A model generated the notes under the pieces. The model worked only from the letters and a program-made list of their open reading frames with translations. It was not told the DNA's origin and searched no databases. Position numbers and translations under genes: made by a program. From an uncultured bacterium (GTDB lineage Bacteria > Bacteroidota > Bacteroidia > CAILMK01), in assembly GCA_903829945.1 (NCBI GenBank), contig CAIKRV010000078.1, positions 1 through 64,000 of the forward strand: a stretch of DNA of 64,000 nucleotides. The letters run 5' to 3'. Numbering within the stretch: the stretch's first letter is position 1; every line of letters starts with the position of its first letter. Positions 44,378-54,186 of this stretch are shown in pieces.

Positions 44378-46167
44378 TTTAGTTGCTCCTCCATAGCACT
44401 GATTAATTCTACACTTTGTTGGTAAACTTCTTTTAAATTACTACTTACTGCTGAAGGTGCATATTTTGCATATTCGCATGCATCCAATATGGCAATAAGT
44501 TGGGTAATGGTTTCTGCACTGGCCTGATGATTTTGAAGTACCTCTTTAATTGTATCTCTGGAAGTTTCTGAAAGCTGAAGCCCAATTTTGTTTTGAACAT
44601 AACCATAAAGTGCAAAAAGCACTTCGGTATAAAAACCTAATTTATCATTTTTATCCAGGTTAGTCTTTGCATTTTTTAGACTCCTTTTAGCAATTCCGGT
44701 TGCTTTCTTACGCAAACTACCTTTAATATCTAAAGATTGTTCTTCGTTTCTACGTCTTAATAATATTAACAATGCAAATATTGGAAATGGTAATAGACCT
44801 AATAAATAGGCTTTCCACGAACCATAAAATGGCGTTGAATTCTTTTCTAATTCTGAAGTGGAAGTTTTAATAAAACGTATATCTGTACCCAATAATTTAA
44901 TGTCTTCCTTATTTAAACCGCTTCCCGGTGCTGCCAATATTCCATTGCCTTTTTCAACATTAATTTCAAATACTTTTGTTTGCTCAGTATTGAATTTTTT
45001 TGATCCAATGTCAAAATATGAAAATTCTAATGCCGGTATAGTATATTTCCCCATTTTTTTAGGAATTATAGTATATTCAAAAGTTTTAGCGCCGGGTTTA
45101 TCACTTGTTTTTGGGTCATAAACATCCCAATCAGGTGGTAAATTAAGACTAAATGCTTGCAATTGCTGCAAATTTCCGTTGCCCTCCACAGTTACTTTAT
45201 AAGTTAATGCTTCATTCTCTTTAAGTTTTGTTTTATCTACTGCTGCGTGTATATGGAAATTTCCGACCAGTCCGCTATATGAGGTTGGTTTACCATTTGA
45301 AGGAACGTCATTAACATGGACCGTTACAGTATTACTTCTGAGTAGCTTTCTTACAACTTCAACATTTTGATTAAAAAAACGGTCAAAGAAATCATCGCCA
45401 AAGGGATCAAATACATTATTTCTTTTTTGTCTAGGTACCTGCATAGCAAGTGCTGCATCCATTTCAAGTGGATCTATAATTAAATCACCCGTATGCTGAG
45501 GATATAGCGTGGATTTTTTTACAACTGCCACCAAATATTGTTTGCCATTTTTTGTTTCGGCATGTAGTTGTTTTTCAACTTGGTCAGGTAGGTCTTTTGC
45601 CCAGAAACCGGTAAAATTAGGATACTTTTTATAGGCAACGCCTTGTGGATCTACTTTATATAAATATAACTTATAGGTTACGGTTATTGGTTCGCCTTCA
45701 TAAACATTTGCTTTATCAACGGTGGCAGAAATGAAGAATTCTGCACCGCCGTTTCCTTCTGCACCATCATTTTTGCCTTTAGCTCCATTTTTTGAAATAT
45801 TTCCTTGAACTACTTTAATGGTTATTTCATTTGATTTTACAATGCCATTTCTAGTCCTAACTATTGCAGCTGGAATTTTAAATGTGCCTACTTTTCTGGC
45901 ACGTAAATGGTACATGAAAATTGTGCTTTGGGTCATTACTCCATTTGCATTAGAAAAAGAGTTTTCTTGTGAGGGGCCCATCAATATATCAAAATCTTTA
46001 ATATCCGGTAAAGTTACATTCCCCGCTAATCCCTCTGCCGTCCACTCTATTTGAAATGCGTCTCCTAAGCTAACTTCTTGCTGCGATGGGCTAGCAACAA
46101 ATTTTTGTGCATATAAATTTAAAACACAAAAAGTAAAGAGCATTAATATTAATAAAATCTTTCTCAT
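44374..46167 (-). CDS. batD: BatD, large membrane-anchored protein
   Basis: 597 residues. Signal peptide 1-21, a long extracytoplasmic part of Ig-like beta domains (~22-440: VSLGDAFQIEWTAEGLAG, NVYEGEPITVTYKLYL, LKENEALTYKVTVEGNGNLQ), one membrane helix (~452-475) and a cytoplasmic helical tail (~480-597). This is the BatD organisation. It lies 4 nt after batC and overlaps batE, so the five genes are one operon. Confidence 0.9.
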   Translation of the reverse strand: MRKILLILMLFTFCVLNLYAQKFVASPSQQEVSLGDAFQIEWTAEGLAGNVTLPDIKDFDILMGPSQENSFSNANGVMTQSTIFMYHLRARKVGTFKIPAAIVRTRNGIVKSNEITIKVVQGNISKNGAKGKNDGAEGNGGAEFFISATVDKANVYEGEPITVTYKLYLYKVDPQGVAYKKYPNFTGFWAKDLPDQVEKQLHAETKNGKQYLVAVVKKSTLYPQHTGDLIIDPLEMDAALAMQVPRQKRNNVFDPFGDDFFDRFFNQNVEVVRKLLRSNTVTVHVNDVPSNGKPTSYSGLVGNFHIHAAVDKTKLKENEALTYKVTVEGNGNLQQLQAFSLNLPPDWDVYDPKTSDKPGAKTFEYTIIPKKMGKYTIPALEFSYFDIGSKKFNTEQTKVFEINVEKGNGILAAPGSGLNKEDIKLLGTDIRFIKTSTSELEKNSTPFYGSWKAYLLGLLPFPIFALLILLRRRNEEQSLDIKGSLRKKATGIAKRSLKNAKTNLDKNDKLGFYTEVLFALYGYVQNKIGLQLSETSRDTIKEVLQNHQASAETITQLIAILDACEYAKYAPSAVSSNLKEVYQQSVELISAMEEQLK

Positions 46168-46171
46168 CCTA

Positions 46172-47008
46172 TTACCATTGTTGAGTTTTAGGTTGACTTT
46201 GTTGCTTTTCTTTCATAGCACGCAACAACATCTTTTTCTGAACTTTTTTTTCTGAATCTTTTAAACCAATTAATATTTTTTTAGCTTGTTCATCACTCAT
46301 TTTTGAATCTTTATCGCCATTTGATTTTTCTTTATTATTTTGATCCTGTTTTCCATTTTCAGGTTTTTTTTCTTTTCCTTTATCACCATCATTTTTTTCC
46401 TTGGTAGAATTATCTTTCTTTTGTTGTTCTTTATCTCCGGATTTTTCCTGCTTATTATCTTGATTTTTATCTTGCTGTTTATTATCCTTATTTTCCTTGT
46501 TGTTTTTGTTTTGTTTATTTTTCTTGTTCTGCTCTTGTTCTTTTTTAAGTTTTGCTAATGCATAACTTAAATTATATTTAGCATCTTTATCGTACGGATT
46601 ATTTTTTAATGCGTTTTTATATGCTTCTATTGCCGGCTCATATTTTTTATTATCTAAATTCGTATTTCCGGAATTATAAGATGCAAGGAATTTTTCTGAC
46701 TTGTCTTGAGCAGTTAATAATGCAGATTCAAACTTTGCTTGAGCGCCATTTGTATCTTTCTTCATATATAAGGCATCACCTAAATTAAAGTGGCTTTTAA
46801 AATAATTATTATCTTCATTCAATGCTTTCATGTAATTAGAAACCGCATTGTCATAATCTTTCTTATCATAACTTTTATTTCCTTCTCTCAGGTATTGTAT
46901 TCTTAATGGTGAATCTGTACACGAGCATAGCAATAAGGGAATAATAATGCATATCACTCTTGATAGAACGTAGGCATAATTTGTGTATTTTATTATTCCA
47001 AATTTCAT
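46172..47008 (-). CDS. batC: BatC, TPR lipoprotein with a charged low-complexity tail
   Basis: 278 residues. A lipoprotein-like signal (LLLCSC near residue 30) and tetratricopeptide repeats (~35-160) are followed by ~110 residues composed mainly of K, N, Q, E and D (KQNKNNKENKDNKQQDK and similar). BatC proteins are TPR scaffolds, usually combined with BatB. The tail is probably disordered. The position between batB and batD confirms the assignment. Confidence 0.88.
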   Translation of the reverse strand: MKFGIIKYTNYAYVLSRVICIIIPLLLCSCTDSPLRIQYLREGNKSYDKKDYDNAVSNYMKALNEDNNYFKSHFNLGDALYMKKDTNGAQAKFESALLTAQDKSEKFLASYNSGNTNLDNKKYEPAIEAYKNALKNNPYDKDAKYNLSYALAKLKKEQEQNKKNKQNKNNKENKDNKQQDKNQDNKQEKSGDKEQQKKDNSTKEKNDGDKGKEKKPENGKQDQNNKEKSNGDKDSKMSDEQAKKILIGLKDSEKKVQKKMLLRAMKEKQQSQPKTQQW

Positions 47009-47021
47009 TTTTTATTAAACA

Positions 47022-48047
47022 TTAAAAGGGTTTCCAGTTAAATAATTTACTTTTACGTTCCGATAAAATAAATTCGCAAGTAATCAATATTAATGCTACG
47101 CTAAGAAGCCATTGAAATTGATCATCGTAATCACTATATAACTTAGATTCTATGCCTCCTTTTTTTAATTTGTTTAATTCCTTCTCAACATCTTCCATTA
47201 CTTGATTATTGTCAGATAATCGAAAATATTTTCCTTCTCCTGCATCTGCAATTTTTCTGAGCATACCATCATCAAGTTTACTAATTACAGTGCTGCCTGA
47301 TTCATCTTTTTGAAATCCGATCATAGTAGCATCTTTATAAAGCGGAATAGGGGAGCCTTGTTCGGTCCCTACGCCTATCGTATAAATTAAGGTTCCCGCT
47401 TTTAAGGCATCTTCAGCTTGCTCTATTGCCTTGCCTTCATGGTCTTCACCGTCCGAAATGAGCAAGATTGCTTTGGCGGCTTTGCTTTTTTCGCTAAAAA
47501 GTGATTGACCTACTTCAATGGCTTCTCCTAAGGCTGTTCCTTGCGTTCCTGCCATATCAGTGGAAACTGTACTGAGAAAAATTTTAGCGGCACTATGGTC
47601 AATGGTTAATGGCATTTGCACATAAGCATTACCTGCAAAAACGACCAGTGCTATTCTATCACTCTCTAATTTATCAATGAGCCGTGATGCCAATTGTTTG
47701 GCTCTTTCCATACGATCAGGTTTTACATCCTGAGCATTCATTGACCTACTAATATCTAAAGCAATTACTAAGTCAATACCTTCTCGTTTTACATTCTCAA
47801 TTCTACTACCAATTTGTGGATTAGCAATTCCAATAACTAAACAAATGGCAGCTATTGTAAGAAAAATTATTTTAATAATTGGTTTTGCATTGGATCGTTC
47901 CGGCATCAATTGTTGAACTAACACTGCATTGCCTAATTTGTTAAATCTATATTTTCGTTGTAGCCAAAATACTACAAATAACAGAGGGATAAGGATCGCA
48001 AATCCTCCGTAATAATAGATATATTCAAAATGTGCAAAGCGAAACAT
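47022..48047 (-). CDS. batB: BatB, VWA-domain membrane protein
   Basis: 341 residues. Two N-terminal membrane helices (~8-30, 58-76), a von Willebrand factor A domain with the MIDAS motif D-x-S-x-S (ALDISRSMNAQDVKPDR) and SDGEDHEG, and a C-terminal membrane helix (~312-330). MIDAS domains bind Mg2+ and partner proteins. Paralogue of BatA next door. Confidence 0.92.
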   Translation of the reverse strand: MFRFAHFEYIYYYGGFAILIPLLFVVFWLQRKYRFNKLGNAVLVQQLMPERSNAKPIIKIIFLTIAAICLVIGIANPQIGSRIENVKREGIDLVIALDISRSMNAQDVKPDRMERAKQLASRLIDKLESDRIALVVFAGNAYVQMPLTIDHSAAKIFLSTVSTDMAGTQGTALGEAIEVGQSLFSEKSKAAKAILLISDGEDHEGKAIEQAEDALKAGTLIYTIGVGTEQGSPIPLYKDATMIGFQKDESGSTVISKLDDGMLRKIADAGEGKYFRLSDNNQVMEDVEKELNKLKKGGIESKLYSDYDDQFQWLLSVALILITCEFILSERKSKLFNWKPF

Positions 48048-48117
48048 GTATATTTTTTATTTTCAATTTAATTATTCTAAATTTACTTTTCTCATTTGGT
48101 AAAATACTTAAAATTCT

Positions 48118-49119
48118 TTAAGGTAGGGGTTTTATGTAAATATATTTTAGTATCATTTCTAGCATCAAAAATATTATTGACATTATTGCAAAAGCATAGA
48201 ATTTTTCTCCTTTATGATGAAATGCATTCACTTGAATTTTAGTTTTCTCTAAGTGGTCAATTTCTTTGTAAATGCTTTTTAGTTTATTATCATTATCTGC
48301 ACGGAAATATTTGCCGTCAGTTTGTGCGGCTATTTTTTTCAATAAACCTTCATCAATATCCGCATTAATGGTAGCAACGCCTCCGCCCGGAATGTGTATT
48401 TGAGCAGTACCTTCATTGCCTAAACCAATGGTATAAACTCTGATATGATATTTTTTTGCCAAATCTGCCGCAGTTAGCGGATCTATATCTCCGGTATTAT
48501 TGGCTCCATCCGTCATTAAGATAATTACTTTTCCTTTAGCTTCGCCATCATGCAGGCGATCTACAGCAGTGCCTAAACCCATCCCAATAGCTGTTCCGTC
48601 CTTCAATTGGTTATCGCCGCATTTTATGTCTTTTAATTGGTTTAGTAAAACAGTATGATCTGTAGTTGCAGGGCATAGTGTAAAGCTTTCTCCTGCAAAA
48701 ATGACTAGCCCGATTCGATCATCATTCCTGGATAATATGAATTTTCTTGCTTCGCTTTTTGCTCGTTCCACACGATTTGGAGTCATATCTTCTGCCAACA
48801 TTGAAAGTGATACGTCCATGGCCATAATAATATCAATTCCTTCCGAACTGATTTTTTCATTGCTAAAGCTGGTTTGTGGACGAGCCAAAGCAATAATTAA
48901 ACATGCAATGCTAATACTTCTAATTATTGGTAAAAAACGTAGACACCATACCTTGAAAGGTGTTGAGGCCCCTTTAGAGCTATCAAATTTGGATAAAATG
49001 AAATTTGGCTTTCGTTTAGAATTATATAAATATTCGTATCCCAACAAAATAGGGATGACCAATAAGGCCCAAAGCCAAATTTTATCAGCAAATACGATGG
49101 AATTATAAAATTCTTTCAT
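48118..49119 (-). CDS. batA: BatA, VWA-domain membrane protein
   Basis: 333 residues from the ATG at 49119. A TTG six codons upstream (49137) lies inside the TATTTTTG promoter box and is rejected as a start. Helices near 12-30 and 55-75, VWA domain with MIDAS D-x-S-x-S (MAMDVSLSMLAEDMTPNR) and TDGANNTGD, C-terminal helix near 310. First gene of the batABCDE operon, linked to oxygen tolerance in Bacteroides. The moxR ATPase and DUF58 genes that usually precede batA are absent; the neighbour is tag. Confidence 0.92.
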   Translation of the reverse strand: MKEFYNSIVFADKIWLWALLVIPILLGYEYLYNSKRKPNFILSKFDSSKGASTPFKVWCLRFLPIIRSISIACLIIALARPQTSFSNEKISSEGIDIIMAMDVSLSMLAEDMTPNRVERAKSEARKFILSRNDDRIGLVIFAGESFTLCPATTDHTVLLNQLKDIKCGDNQLKDGTAIGMGLGTAVDRLHDGEAKGKVIILMTDGANNTGDIDPLTAADLAKKYHIRVYTIGLGNEGTAQIHIPGGGVATINADIDEGLLKKIAAQTDGKYFRADNDNKLKSIYKEIDHLEKTKIQVNAFHHKGEKFYAFAIMSIIFLMLEMILKYIYIKPLP

Positions 49120-49134
49120 TTTTAAAAAACTGCG

Positions 49135-49142
49135 CAAAAATA
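49135..49142 (-). promoter_or_regulatory. Candidate -7 box TATTTTTG of the bat operon
   Basis: Exact TAnnTTTG match on the minus strand, 15 bp before the ATG at 49119. Confidence 0.45.
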
Positions 49143-49214
49143 ATAAAAATGCCTTTGAAGTACCGATTCAGACATATGATAACTAGTTTGGTTGTCACAT
49201 CTAAATGCCATGAC

Positions 49215-49249
49215 TTGCTTAGCAAAAATTTTGCCAATACCTAAAGGTA
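49215..49249. repeat. Cluster of three small palindromes upstream of the bat operon
   Basis: TTGCTTAGCAA (49215-49225), GCAAAAATTTTGC (49222-49234, overlapping) and TACCTAAAGGTA (49238-49249). It lies 25 bp past the tag stop codon and 73 bp upstream of the batA -7 box. Could be an operator cluster or the 3' end structure of tag. Confidence 0.4.
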
Positions 49250-49273
49250 AAATTTTGTCTGGGTATTATTGGA

Positions 49274-49864
49274 TTATGATAAGGTATTATATCGAAAACA
49301 GGAGCTTAAATGATCATTAACCATTCCCGAAGCTTGCATAAAGGCATAACAGATCGTGGATCCAACAAATTTGAAGCCTCTTTTTTTGAGCGATTTGCTC
49401 ATAGCATCCGAAACTTGACTGCGGGACGGCACATCTTTTTGTTCTATCCATTTATTAATAATGGGTTTTCCGTCACTAAATTGCCATATGTATTCTGAAA
49501 AACTACCGTATTCCTTTTGAATATTAATAAATGCCTGGGCGTTGCTAATTGTTGCTCTGATTTTCAGTTTGTTGCGAATAATTCCTTCGTCTTGCAAAAG
49601 CCTATTATAATCTAACTCGGTAAATCTGGCCACTTTTTTTACGTCAAAATTTGCAAAGGCATTTTTAAAGCCTTCTCGCCGATGGAGAATAGTTGACCAA
49701 CTTAATCCTGCTTGAAAAGTATCTAAGACTAAATACTCAAATAACTTTTTATCATCCCTTACTATTACACCCCATTCTTCGTCATGATATTGAATCATTT
49801 TTTCGGAAGAACCGCACCAAGGACATCTAAGGATGTTTTTGGACTTAATTTTTGACTTATTCAT
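49274..49864 (-). CDS. tag: DNA-3-methyladenine glycosylase I
   Basis: 196 residues, the usual Tag length. Removes 3-methyladenine from alkylated DNA. Family motifs: RCPWCGSSEKMIQYHDEEWG at the N-terminus, QAGLSWSTILHRREGFKNAF in the active-site helix region, and GFKFVGSTICYAFMQASGMVNDH, which carries zinc-ligand histidine, with further Cys/His ligands at both ends. Likely monocistronic; divergent from the PepSY-like gene. Confidence 0.95.
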   Translation of the reverse strand: MNKSKIKSKNILRCPWCGSSEKMIQYHDEEWGVIVRDDKKLFEYLVLDTFQAGLSWSTILHRREGFKNAFANFDVKKVARFTELDYNRLLQDEGIIRNKLKIRATISNAQAFINIQKEYGSFSEYIWQFSDGKPIINKWIEQKDVPSRSQVSDAMSKSLKKRGFKFVGSTICYAFMQASGMVNDHLSSCFRYNTLS

Positions 49865-49885
49865 AGTATGAAATGCAAATTAATG

Positions 49886-49893
49886 TAATTTTG
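49886..49893 (+). promoter_or_regulatory. Candidate -7 box TAATTTTG
   Basis: Exact TAnnTTTG match. It abuts the upstream ATG at 49895 and so favours the downstream start at 49970. Confidence 0.45.
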
Positions 49894-49969
49894 TATGCGA
49901 AAGCACAAAGTAAATAAAAGGCTTTATGAATATTACCCTGCAGTCCTTTTATTTGTTGCGTGTCGAATT

Positions 49970-50443
49970 ATGAAGCGTCCCTGCATTATTGTATTATTTT
50001 TAATTGTTAGCTTGCCACTCTTGGCACAGGAACGTCCTGAAGTTTGGGAGGTAATTGATTCTTTACCTCGTATTCAAGTGCCTAAATCAGTAATATTAGC
50101 GTTTAAAATTAAATATCCGAGTATCAATCCTTTGTTTTGGTTTCAATTAAATGATGATTATGAGGCACAGTTTGTAATAAATGAACACAGTGTTTCTGCT
50201 GAATTTAGTAAGGCCGGGAAGTGGATCAATACAGAGACCGTATTACCAGAAGAAGAATTTAATGATAGAATTATTAGCTATGTAAGGAGTTATTATCCAA
50301 AATATGAATTGGACATGGTTATTTTGGAAGAAAGTCCGGTGGGTAAGTTTTTTGACGTTACCATTATAAATGAAGATTTAGACTTGGAGCTTATATTTGA
50401 TGAAAATGGTTTCTTCCTTAGAAAAGCTGAAACCTTAGAATAG
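49970..50443 (+). CDS. PepSY-like exported protein
   Basis: 157 residues from the ATG at 49970, which gives a clean signal peptide (MKRPCIIVLFLIVSLPLLAQ). The frame opens earlier at 49895, but that ATG is only 1 bp past the -7 box. The mature part shows the PepSY-like family pattern of Bacteroidota: a VPKSVILAFKIKYPSINPLFW block, YEAQFVI with EFSKAGKWI, then a second IISYVRSYYPKYELDM block. Family members are small periplasmic proteins thought to bind or inhibit partners; the role here is unknown. Confidence 0.75.
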   Translation: MKRPCIIVLFLIVSLPLLAQERPEVWEVIDSLPRIQVPKSVILAFKIKYPSINPLFWFQLNDDYEAQFVINEHSVSAEFSKAGKWINTETVLPEEEFNDRIISYVRSYYPKYELDMVILEESPVGKFFDVTIINEDLDLELIFDENGFFLRKAETLE

Positions 50444-50480
50444 AACATCTAAAGTATTTAACCTAATATGTTGAATTATA

Positions 50481-50515
50481 AAAAAGCCCCCTTTTTATCT
50501 AAAAGGGGGCTTTTT
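50481..50515. terminator. Bidirectional terminator between the PepSY-like gene and aconitase
   Basis: A 15-bp perfect stem (50481-50495 with 50501-50515) with a GCCCCC core, 5-nt loop, and A- and T-runs on both sides. Confidence 0.92.
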
Positions 50516-50534
50516 TATTTTTAACTTAAATATT

Positions 50535-52802
50535 TTAAGCGTTTAATTCTTCCCTAATCAAGTTTAAGGCACTACCTGCTTTAAACCATTCAATTTGGAT
50601 TTCATTATAAGTATGATTCAAAACAATAGTATCTGTACTTCCATCTTTATGAGAAATAGCCAAATGCAAAGGTTTACCAGGAGCAAAGCTTGTTAAACCT
50701 TGAATTGCAAAGGAATCATCCTCCTTAATTTTATCGTAGTCAGAAGGGTTAGCAAATGTTAATGCCAACATACCTTGCTTTTTCAAATTAGTTTCATGAA
50801 TACGTGCAAAAGACTTTACAATTACTGCACGAACTCCTAAATGACGAGGTTCCATGGCAGCATGTTCACGAGAGGAGCCTTCGCCGTAATTTTCATCACC
50901 AATTACAATTGAACCTTTGTTATTGGCTTTATAATAACGTGCAACATCTGGAACACCTGCATATTCACCCGTCATTTGATTTTTTACAGAATTTGTTTTT
51001 CCATTAAATGCGTTTTCTGCACCTATTAGACAATTGTTGGAAATATTATCCAAATGCCCACGATATTTTAACCATGGACCAGCCATAGAAATATGATCTG
51101 TAGTACATTTCCCTTTGGCCTTAATCAATAAATAAAGGTCATTTAAATCAGTTTTTTCCCAAGGACTAAAAGGATCAAGTAATTGCAAACGTTTTGAATC
51201 AGGTGCCACAGCTACTACTACCTTAGAACCATCGGCTGCCGGTTTTTCGTAACCTGGATCATCTACTTCAAATCCTTTGATTGGAAGTTCTATGCCCATT
51301 GGCTCATCTAGCATAATGTCTTCGCCTTTGTCATTTTTTAATGTGTCCTTCATTGGATTGAAACTAAGCTTTCCTGCGATAGAAAGAGCGGTAACAATTT
51401 CAGGAGAGGCTACAAATGCATGGGTGTTTGGATTGCCATCATTACGTTTCGCAAAATTGCGATTAAATGAAGTTATAATAGAATTTCTTTTGGTAGGGTC
51501 ATTGGTATGACGTGCCCACTGTCCGATACAAGGTCCACAAGCATTTGCCATCACCACTCCACCAATTTCTTCAAATGTTTTAAGTAGTCCGTCACGTTCA
51601 GTTGTAAATCTAACCATTTCTGAACCCGGCGTAACAGTATATTCAGCTTTCGCTTTAATGCCTTTAGCAATTGCTTGATTTGCAATAGATGCAGCCCTGG
51701 TAATATCTTCATAAGAAGAGTTGGTACACGAACCGATTAATCCTACCTCAACTTCTTCAGGCCAATTATGTTCTTTAACAGCAGCAGCAAATTGAGATAA
51801 TGGCCATGCAGCATCAGGAGTGAAAGGACCATTAATATACGGTTCCAATTCTGATAAATTAATTTCAATTAATTGATCAAAATAATTTGAAGGATTAGCA
51901 TAAATTTCTTCATCAGCACGCAAATGTTGTCTAACACCATCAGCTAAAGCGGCTACTTGTTCTCTTCCAGTTTGACGTAAGTATGCACCCATTTTATCGT
52001 CGTAACCGAAAATGGAAGTAGTTGCCCCAATTTCAGCTCCCATATTACATATGGTGCCTTTGCCGGTACATGAAATTGCATCTGCACCCTCACCAAAATA
52101 TTCAACAATGGCACCGGTACCGCCTTTTACTGTAAGAATTCCGGCTACTTTTAAAATTATATCTTTAGCAGATGCCCATCCGCTAAGCTTACCGCTAAGT
52201 TTTACACCAATTATTTTCGGCATTTTTAGTTCCCAAGCCATGCCACTCATTACATCCACAGCATCAGCTCCACCCACACCAATTGCTACCATACCTAAAC
52301 CACCGGCATTTGGAGTGTGAGAGTCTGTTCCTACCATCATTCCACCGGGGAAAGCGTAATTTTCAAGTACTACTTGGTGAATAATTCCGGCACCGGGTTT
52401 CCAAAAGCCGATACCATATTTATTAGATACTGAAGACAAGAATTTATAAACTTCAGCATTTTCAGTATTTGCAGTCATTAAGTCTTCTACTGCACCATTT
52501 TTTGCTTGGATTAAGTGATCGCAATGTACCGTACTTGGTACTGCAGTTGTGCTACGACCGCAAAGCATAAATTGAAGTAAGGCCATTTGAGCCGTTGCGT
52601 CTTGCATGGCAACACGATCGGGAGCAAAATCTACATAGGATTTTCCACGTTCAAAGGCGGCATTTAATTGATTTTCAAATAAGTGAGAATAAAGAATTTT
52701 CTCGGTAAGTGTTAAAGGCTTACCTAATAATTTACGGGCGGCCTCAATGCGGCCGGGCAAGTTTTCATAAACGGAGCGAATGAGATCTAAATCAAAAAGC
52801 AT
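50535..52802 (-). CDS. acnA: Aconitate hydratase
   Basis: 755 residues, close to the mitochondrial-type aconitase length rather than the ~890 of E. coli AcnA. Interconverts citrate and isocitrate in the TCA cycle. [4Fe-4S] ligands appear in [10 protein letters not shown] and [10 protein letters not shown]; other active-site segments are [30 protein letters not shown] and [22 protein letters not shown]. Single gene with a promoter box about 67 bp upstream and a shared terminator. The gene symbol is given by function; the protein is not an AcnB. Confidence 0.96.
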   Translation of the reverse strand: MLFDLDLIRSVYENLPGRIEAARKLLGKPLTLTEKILYSHLFENQLNAAFERGKSYVDFAPDRVAMQDATAQMALLQFMLCGRSTTAVPSTVHCDHLIQAKNGAVEDLMTANTENAEVYKFLSSVSNKYGIGFWKPGAGIIHQVVLENYAFPGGMMVGTDSHTPNAGGLGMVAIGVGGADAVDVMSGMAWELKMPKIIGVKLSGKLSGWASAKDIILKVAGILTVKGGTGAIVEYFGEGADAISCTGKGTICNMGAEIGATTSIFGYDDKMGAYLRQTGREQVAALADGVRQHLRADEEIYANPSNYFDQLIEINLSELEPYINGPFTPDAAWPLSQFAAAVKEHNWPEEVEVGLIGSCTNSSYEDITRAASIANQAIAKGIKAKAEYTVTPGSEMVRFTTERDGLLKTFEEIGGVVMANACGPCIGQWARHTNDPTKRNSIITSFNRNFAKRNDGNPNTHAFVASPEIVTALSIAGKLSFNPMKDTLKNDKGEDIMLDEPMGIELPIKGFEVDDPGYEKPAADGSKVVVAVAPDSKRLQLLDPFSPWEKTDLNDLYLLIKAKGKCTTDHISMAGPWLKYRGHLDNISNNCLIGAENAFNGKTNSVKNQMTGEYAGVPDVARYYKANNKGSIVIGDENYGEGSSREHAAMEPRHLGVRAVIVKSFARIHETNLKKQGMLALTFANPSDYDKIKEDDSFAIQGLTSFAPGKPLHLAISHKDGSTDTIVLNHTYNEIQIEWFKAGSALNLIREELNA

Positions 52803-52868
52803 ATTCTTAATTTTTTAAAGTTCTGAATGTTAAGAACAAAGCAACTCTTTTGCTGCTCAATTTTGGCG

Positions 52869-52876
52869 CAAAGGTA
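52869..52876 (-). promoter_or_regulatory. Candidate -7 box TACCTTTG for aconitase
   Basis: Exact TAnnTTTG match on the minus strand, 66 bp before the ATG at 52802. Confidence 0.45.
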
Positions 52877-53041
52877 CATATAATTGAGGCAAATATCCAG
52901 TTTAGATACTTATATATTTATCCTAAAAAGGATTAAATTTCTCTTTCTTCTTGAAGTTGTCATTTTCAAAAAATCAAAACTTTTAAAATGAAAACAAATC
53001 CGTTTTGAAATTTTGACCGTATATTTCCTAAAATTAATAAA

Positions 53042-53545
53042 ATGAGAACGATTTTAATATTATCAACTGTTATTCTTTGCACCATAGGAGTAATGGCTCA
53101 AAAAAAGAAAATGGAAAAAATACACAATCCTTATTATTCAAGAACGGACACTAAGAAACTTAATGTTACAGATGCGGAATGGAAAAAAGTTCTACCCGAA
53201 GATGTTTATTATATTGCCAGGAACAAAGGTACTGAACGTGCATTTACAGGTAAATATTGGGATTATGAAGGAATAGGAACCTATTATTGTGCAGCTTGTG
53301 GTAATGCTTTATTCAAAAGTGATTCTAAGTTTGCAAGCGGATGTGGATGGCCAAGCTTTTTCGAGAGCATTAGAAAGAATAGTGTGGAGTATCAAACAGA
53401 TCAGTCTCACGGAATGGTACGGACGGAGGTACTATGCGGTAGATGTGGAGCACATTTAGGACATGTATTTGATGATGGTCCAGCTCCAACTCATAAAAGA
53501 TTTTGCATGAACTCAATAGTATTGGATTTTGAACCGTCCAAATAA
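53042..53545 (+). CDS. msrB: Peptide-methionine (R)-S-oxide reductase, exported
   Basis: 167 residues. Reduces methionine-R-sulfoxide. Signal peptide 1-20 (VMAQ), so it acts in the periplasm. Zinc ligands Cys83/Cys86 (CAAC) and Cys132/Cys135 (CGRC), catalytic Cys155 (RFCMNS) and the family motif SGCGWPSFF. It complements the lipoprotein MsrA at 2170-2817, so the envelope can repair both sulfoxide isomers. A TATATTTC near-match to the -7 box precedes it. Confidence 0.95.
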   Translation: MRTILILSTVILCTIGVMAQKKKMEKIHNPYYSRTDTKKLNVTDAEWKKVLPEDVYYIARNKGTERAFTGKYWDYEGIGTYYCAACGNALFKSDSKFASGCGWPSFFESIRKNSVEYQTDQSHGMVRTEVLCGRCGAHLGHVFDDGPAPTHKRFCMNSIVLDFEPSK

Positions 53546-53562
53546 ATTATAATATTCAGTAA

Positions 53563-54186
53563 TTATAACTTTTTCTTTTTTTGGAAAACGGGTCGAATAA
53601 ATTTGTGATATAGTGGCTTGAAATAAATTTCGATGCCAATATCTACAAAAGGTGCACTGACATTTTGTACAGGGACCAAAGTTATGCCCAAGGCAGCCCC
53701 TAAACCTAACCAATAGCGAATTTTATAGCTTCCGGATAAATAAGGTGCAAGTAATGGATAATAGGTGGTATTGATTTTTGTATTGCTTCCTGAGTTTTCA
53801 GTAAATTGATTATAAATATTTCCAAAGCCAATTTTGGTACCTGCATTGAGCTCCCATTTTTCATTTTCAAAGTAAGTGTATTCCATATATACTGCTACAT
53901 AACTCATCAATAAACTCGTATGTATGGTATGGTTTTGATAAGCCATATTTTCATTTACATTTGAACCTAAGGTGTAATAACTTAAACCGGCGGTATATTT
54001 TTCTTGCCATTGAATTCCTGCTTTAATGCCGGAAAAATTAACATTATGGCTTTTAACAGCAGTATTAAAACCATCTAAACCAAAATCAGGTTCTAAATTC
54101 TTAAATACTAAAATTGAATCAAGTATTCCTGCATTTGCCAAAGAATAAAACCAAGTAAATAAAAGGATAAAACCAAGTTTTTTCAT
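53563..54186 (-). CDS. Predicted outer-membrane beta-barrel protein
   Basis: 207 residues from the ATG at 54186. The frame is open to 54273, but the 29 extra residues do not look like an N-terminus, whereas MKKLGFILLFTWFYSLANA is a standard signal peptide. The mature part has about eight amphipathic strands (GIKAGIQWQEKYTAGLSYYTLG, VAVYMEYTYF, ELNAGTKIGFGNIY, IRYWLGLGAALGITLVP) and a basic C-terminus (FQKKKKL). No family recognised. It lies 104 bp downstream of the efflux adaptor gene on the same strand. Confidence 0.68.
   Translation of the reverse strand: MKKLGFILLFTWFYSLANAGILDSILVFKNLEPDFGLDGFNTAVKSHNVNFSGIKAGIQWQEKYTAGLSYYTLGSNVNENMAYQNHTIHTSLLMSYVAVYMEYTYFENEKWELNAGTKIGFGNIYNQFTENSGSNTKINTTYYPLLAPYLSGSYKIRYWLGLGAALGITLVPVQNVSAPFVDIGIEIYFKPLYHKFIRPVFQKKKKL

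Noticed and set aside
46340-46558. A 72-codon, very hydrophobic reading frame on the + strand
   Set aside because: It is the complement of the Lys/Asn-rich tail of batC; complementing AAR/AAY codons gives Phe, Leu and Ile runs.
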